Assembly (NCBI GenBank): GCA_023525715.1
Contig: CM042014.1
Span: 24,584,904 to 24,648,903, forward strand
Length of the DNA stretch: 64,000 nt
From: Cichorium intybus
Taxonomy: Eukaryota; Streptophyta; Magnoliopsida; Asterales; Asteraceae
Direction of reading: 5' to 3'
The notes under the pieces were generated by a model, which did no database searches, was not told where the DNA came from, and saw only the letters and a list, made by a program, of their open reading frames with translations. Numbering within the stretch: position 1 is the stretch's first letter; each line of letters starts with the position of its first letter. Below, piece after piece: positions 58,035-64,000 of this stretch. The position numbers were made by a program, and so were the translations under genes.

Positions 58035-59311
58035 CTGTTAACGAGACTGTATATTCTGAGGACTTTGTGAAGGAGGTAGTTGTAAAGGCTTCCCAAAACT
58101 CCACCGATTATCCCAATTATAACAACCGGGATGAGATCAACAACATGATACCTAACCGAAATCCCACTCACATCAAACATAATCAGCCCCCCTTCTCCAA
58201 AAAGCCCACAATCTCCATCTTCACAATACTCCATGGAAGCTCTAAGCACAACCACCACAAGCGCTGTACTAAAAAAAGTTCTCCATAAAAGAGCACTTCT
58301 CCACCATGTCGCCACCTCCTCAAGTGAAAACAAAACACCACCCACTGGTGCACGAAAGGCGGCACATACTCCCGAGGAGGCGCCATACGTGATTATATCT
58401 CTTCGATCCCTATCGGACCCACCGTGGCCTATTAGTGAAGCAATACACGCGCCGATGTGAATCAGAGGCCCTTCTTTCCCTAAGTCAAGTCCCGCAGAGA
58501 CTGCGCCTATGCTTCCAATGATCTGTAAATGTCAAAAGAGATTGACGTACGACTTGACAACTTATTTTGTGAAATGTTTGGATTTTGATGGGACAAATTA
58601 AGTTTTAATTTTATGCACCTTAACAAACATTGTTGTAGCACCATACATTCCTGGGGTGTCTATCCCGTTAAGATAAGCTTTGATTTCAGGAACGCCGGGC
58701 CCAGCTGCAGTAGGTGCAAAACACACACACAAAACGGTTGCAACCAGTGTCAATAGAAGGTTAACCCCGGCCATGAAGAAGAATCCCATCGTGTATCTAT
58801 AAAAAAATTACGTTCATTAGCTATTTGATGGAAAAAAAAACGATCTGTTATTTTGTTTTGTGATATTTATAGAAGTAAAAAAATGGTAACCTCTTTTCAC
58901 TTATGTAGTGGAAGACAGCCAGGAGTTTGTAGCCTGCAATGTTCTCAACTGCAATATTGATGAGAGTGGCTGTGAGGCCGGTTAGAAGCCCAACCAGGAA
59001 AGCCTGAAACCATTTCCAGAATATATAATATTGCGATTTGCTTCTCTTGTCATGGTTGAAAAGATCATTCTCGTTGATCCTGGCATGTACAAAAGAAGAA
59101 GAAAAACATAATTTTCATAAGGCTTTTAAGCAAATTTATGAAGAGTGTGGTTTTTAGCTTACTCATAATCCAAGCTTTCGATATATTGAGAACTTTTGGA
59201 GCCGGTGATGGCCGGTGGATTGGAAGACAGGGGATGATTTCTCTTGAGTAGTGGTTCGTGGACAGAATTGCCTATCGGTTCTCTTTCTTGTTTTATAGTT
59301 TGTTCTTCCAT
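58035..59311 (-). pseudogene. 5' half of a CLC-a/b-type anion/proton exchanger gene
   Basis: Exons 59311-59163, 59079-58891, 58796-58619 and 58522-58035 join in frame to 334 codons. They start MEEQTIKQEREPIGNS and include SLDYEINENDLF and the first membrane helices. The anion filter reads AAGPGVPE, with the proline typical of nitrate-selective plant CLCs. The gating glutamate is in GKEGPLIHIG, and the FSLEEVATWWRSALLWR helix is present. The family is a vacuolar channel/transporter of about 780 residues; the second half and the CBS domains are absent. Between GHGGS and DRDRRD about 16 residues found in CLC-a are missing. After the last donor only about 160 bp of intron remains before the MULE. 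It is thus a truncated gene. Confidence 0.85.
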
Positions 59312-59341
59312 ATGGTAAGTGGTTATCTCTGCAAATTCCGC

Positions 59342-59345
<4 letters not shown>

Positions 59346-59431
<86 letters not shown>
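59346..59431. repeat. (TA)n microsatellite
   Basis: A TA array of about 86 bp, starting only about 35 bp upstream of the CLC start codon. Confidence 0.95.
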
Positions 59432-61889
<2,458 letters not shown>

Positions 61890-62570
61890 AAGTGTCACAT
61901 GTTCGTCTCGTATAAGATTACTTTGCTAAGAATATTGTATATGGTGATAAGATGTTGAGAAGAAGGTTCTAAATGTGGAGAGAACTATTTCTACCAATAC
62001 TTGATGATATGGACAAAGAATATCCATATTTTAGATTATTGTGGGATGCTAGAGAAAAATTGTTTTAGTCCATTACAGAAGTAGACATCTATAATAAGTC
62101 AACTAGCATAGGAGACAATACCTGACACATATAATGAGTACTTGAAAATGTGCGAAAGAACCTCACGTAAAAGTATACAAAACTTTTATACATGTATTAT
62201 TCAGTTGTATGGATAAGAATATTTGTGTGAACCGATTATCAACGACATAAAACTTTTGTATGTAGCACATGAATCAAAACATGGATTTCCTAAAATGGTA
62301 GACAACATTGATTATACACATCAGGCTTGGAGGAATTGCTCAAAAGCATGGCTATGTTAATACATGGGAGGTGATCATGAGTACCCGACGATTATGCTCG
62401 AAGCGAGCCACACAAGATTTATGGACATGACATGCATTCTTTCGTATCTGCCGTTCCAACAACGACATCAACATCCTCAACCAACTGTCATTACTCAAGG
62501 ACATGCCAAATGGATCTGCACCCAAGTGTTCGAGCAATTGGGCTACTTTTGTGAATACATTTAACTATCT
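61890..62570 (+). pseudogene. PIF/Harbinger (HARBI1-like) transposase, decayed
   Basis: In shifting + frames one reads HVRLV.DYFAKNIVYGDKML, then MWRELFLPILDDMDKEYPYF, then YNEYLKMCERTSRKSIQNFY, then GGDHEYPTIMLEA, then SNNDINILNQ. This order matches plant Harbinger/ALP1-like DDE nucleases, where GDH..PTI.LEAVA..D.WIWHA and SNNDINVL are the family hallmarks. Several in-frame stops and at least one frameshift (after IMLEA) show it is dead. Terminal repeats were not found. Confidence 0.8.
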
Positions 62571-62689
62571 AAATGACAACAAGTAAAAAAGGTTAATAAG
62601 AAAAAAATTATAATTATATATTTATAAAACATTTTGGTACTAAAAAAGATATTTTGTCAAGTTTCTATATGAAAATTTTACTAAATTTG

Positions 62690-62945
62690 ATAAACCAATG
62701 GTTGACTGATTTTATAAATTGGAGCCTTGAACCCTTTAACCCGATTTTTTAAGCCTAAATTCCAACTTTTTATTTCAACCGCCAAGTCAACCCGGTTCTA
62801 GGTCAACAATCCAACCGGGTTTTTGAGAAACCAGGTCGGTTCAATCCGAATCAAAAATTGGTAAAAACCCGATCATAATTGACTCGGTCTTTTCACCGGG
62901 TTATGGTCCAACCGACTGGGTCAACCCGGGTTTTAAAACATTGAA
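62690..62945. repeat. CGGGTT-rich repeat fragment
   Basis: Contains many AACCCGG/CCGGGTT motifs in both orientations, a pattern of dispersed plant MITE-like repeats. Family and ends are uncertain. Confidence 0.4.
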
Positions 62946-63159
62946 TAAAACAATCAAAATTGTCGTTAACAAGATATACAACATGTTATAAAACAGATTT
63001 CATTAGTTTTTGTAACACGTAACAAAACATGTGTCAGGTACTTTCTCATAACCAAAAGTGACACACTAAATAAAATAATACAATCCATGAACATTAATTT
63101 CTAAACAAATATATGCCGTACATCATAGGATCATAATATCATAACATCATAGAACCAAC

Positions 63160-64000
63160 TCAACTTAGAGGGCTATCAGTAGGCATGTCCCAGTTGTCAT
63201 CATCGTCTTCCCTCTTCTTGTTCACACTTTCCACCTTATCGTCATTCGGGTTTCTAAAAGGTGTGCGTCTGTTTATTCCAGAAACAAAAAACATCTCATG
63301 TTAGACATCATAGTTTCAAATGACATGTGTAATGCATTATAAAAAAGATATTAATTACAACTCTTCTATTTCGTACAGTGAAAATGGGAACCAATGTCTA
63401 GTGTTTGTTAAGAGATATGACTTAATGGGAAAAGCCCATTTTCCCTGACTTTCTCTATAAAGTCATTCTTTCTAGATTAAATCAAGAAGAAGCACTCATA
63501 TGTAGCTTGGAAGATTATGGATATTCCAGCTTTATGTACACATATTCCTATATTGAGATTATAATTTTGATGTTTACAGACATACAAGGGTTGTAGGTAA
63601 TGATGATGATTGCAACTCGAGTTATAATGGCATGAACGAGTATTTCCTATACATTGGCTTGGAATTATGGAATGTAGATAAGCGTTTAGATTGCTTATCG
63701 CTACTTGTTTGCTTCAATTCAAATAAATCTGCCCCCTAGTTTTTGGAGATTTGCCCTAAATATATGTTCAAATTTAGACGAGTAGTTTGCTCGTGGTATC
63801 TACTTCAACTGAATGCTACTAGAGGAGTCCATTTGCAATTTATGAAATTTTAAACCATGCTCGTAGTAATTGCAACTACAACGATAGCTATACTGAACTA
63901 GTGGTAGTAATCCATGGACTTCGAAGAAAAAAATGAGTTGAAAAAACGGATTCATATGAAAATTTGAATTAACCTGCGCCGATTGCGCTTGGCGGCCTCG
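63160..64000 (-). CDS. C-terminal exons of an unrecognised gene (runs off the window)
   Basis: Two minus-strand exons fit together. 64000-63974 encodes EAAKRNRRR and ends in a donor (CAG|GTTAAT). 63268-63160 follows an AG acceptor (TAAACAG|ACG) and encodes RTPFRNPNDDKVESV, then KKREDDDDNWDMPTDSPLS and a TGA stop. The 705-bp intron between them has no ORF. The tail is very hydrophilic, with a basic stretch followed by an acidic one, as in many nuclear proteins. I do not recognise the family. Confidence 0.45.

Overview
This is plant nuclear DNA, from a eudicot. The genes have introns with GT-AG splice sites, the intergenic DNA is AT-rich, and the window is crowded with plant transposons: Copia, Gypsy, Helitron, MULE, hAT MITEs, PIF/Harbinger and a tRNA-derived SINE. 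The MADS-box gene resembles the FLC clade as known in Asteraceae, so a composite-family plant is a reasonable guess but is not proven here.

The core of the window (about 11-40 kb) is a FLOWERING LOCUS C-like MIKC MADS-box gene on the + strand. Exon 1 (185 bp, MADS domain) is at 26757-26941. Exons 2-7 (73, 62, 100, 42, 42 and 78 bp) are at 39240-40032. Together they encode an uninterrupted 193-residue protein. A 10,591-bp block containing the proximal promoter, exon 1 and most of the first part of intron 1 is duplicated head-to-tail (14381-24971 and 24972-35561). The copies are almost identical, so one set of exons 2-7 is preceded by two identical promoter/exon-1 units at 16166 and 26757. A third, older relative of the same block lies at about 50950-53540 and carries only exon 1 (51549-51733).

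Around this core: 1-3701 is the 5' part of a Copia element on the - strand (gag with a frameshift, PBS, LTR). 3876-8552 is a Helitron inserted in a TA microsatellite. 8553-10194 is a TA-flanked element with inverted ends. 10502-10912 is a hAT-like MITE. 11430-15751 is a second Helitron, 414 bp upstream of the first MADS exon 1; it carries a broken cytosolic GAPDH fragment and other exon fragments. The older MADS block preserves the corresponding empty site. Intron 1 holds MITEs, tandem repeats and a decayed Gypsy gag. 45057-47737 is a solo LTR with a 5-bp target duplication, and 47870 begins another Helitron 3' end.

The right side (53-64 kb) holds a SINE (53086-53240) and a young-looking MULE (53541-57874). 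The MULE has 132-bp terminal inverted repeats, an intact four-exon mudrA-type transposase, and a convergent GRF-type zinc-finger gene. Beside it lie the first four exons of a CLC-a/b-type chloride/nitrate transporter that stops at the MULE, then a ~550-bp near-perfect palindrome between TA arrays, a PIF/Harbinger transposase pseudogene, and the last exons of an unrecognised gene at the edge.

The main story is regulatory. Recent segmental duplication, Helitron insertion and older duplication have remodelled the promoter and first intron of a probable vernalisation/flowering-time repressor gene.
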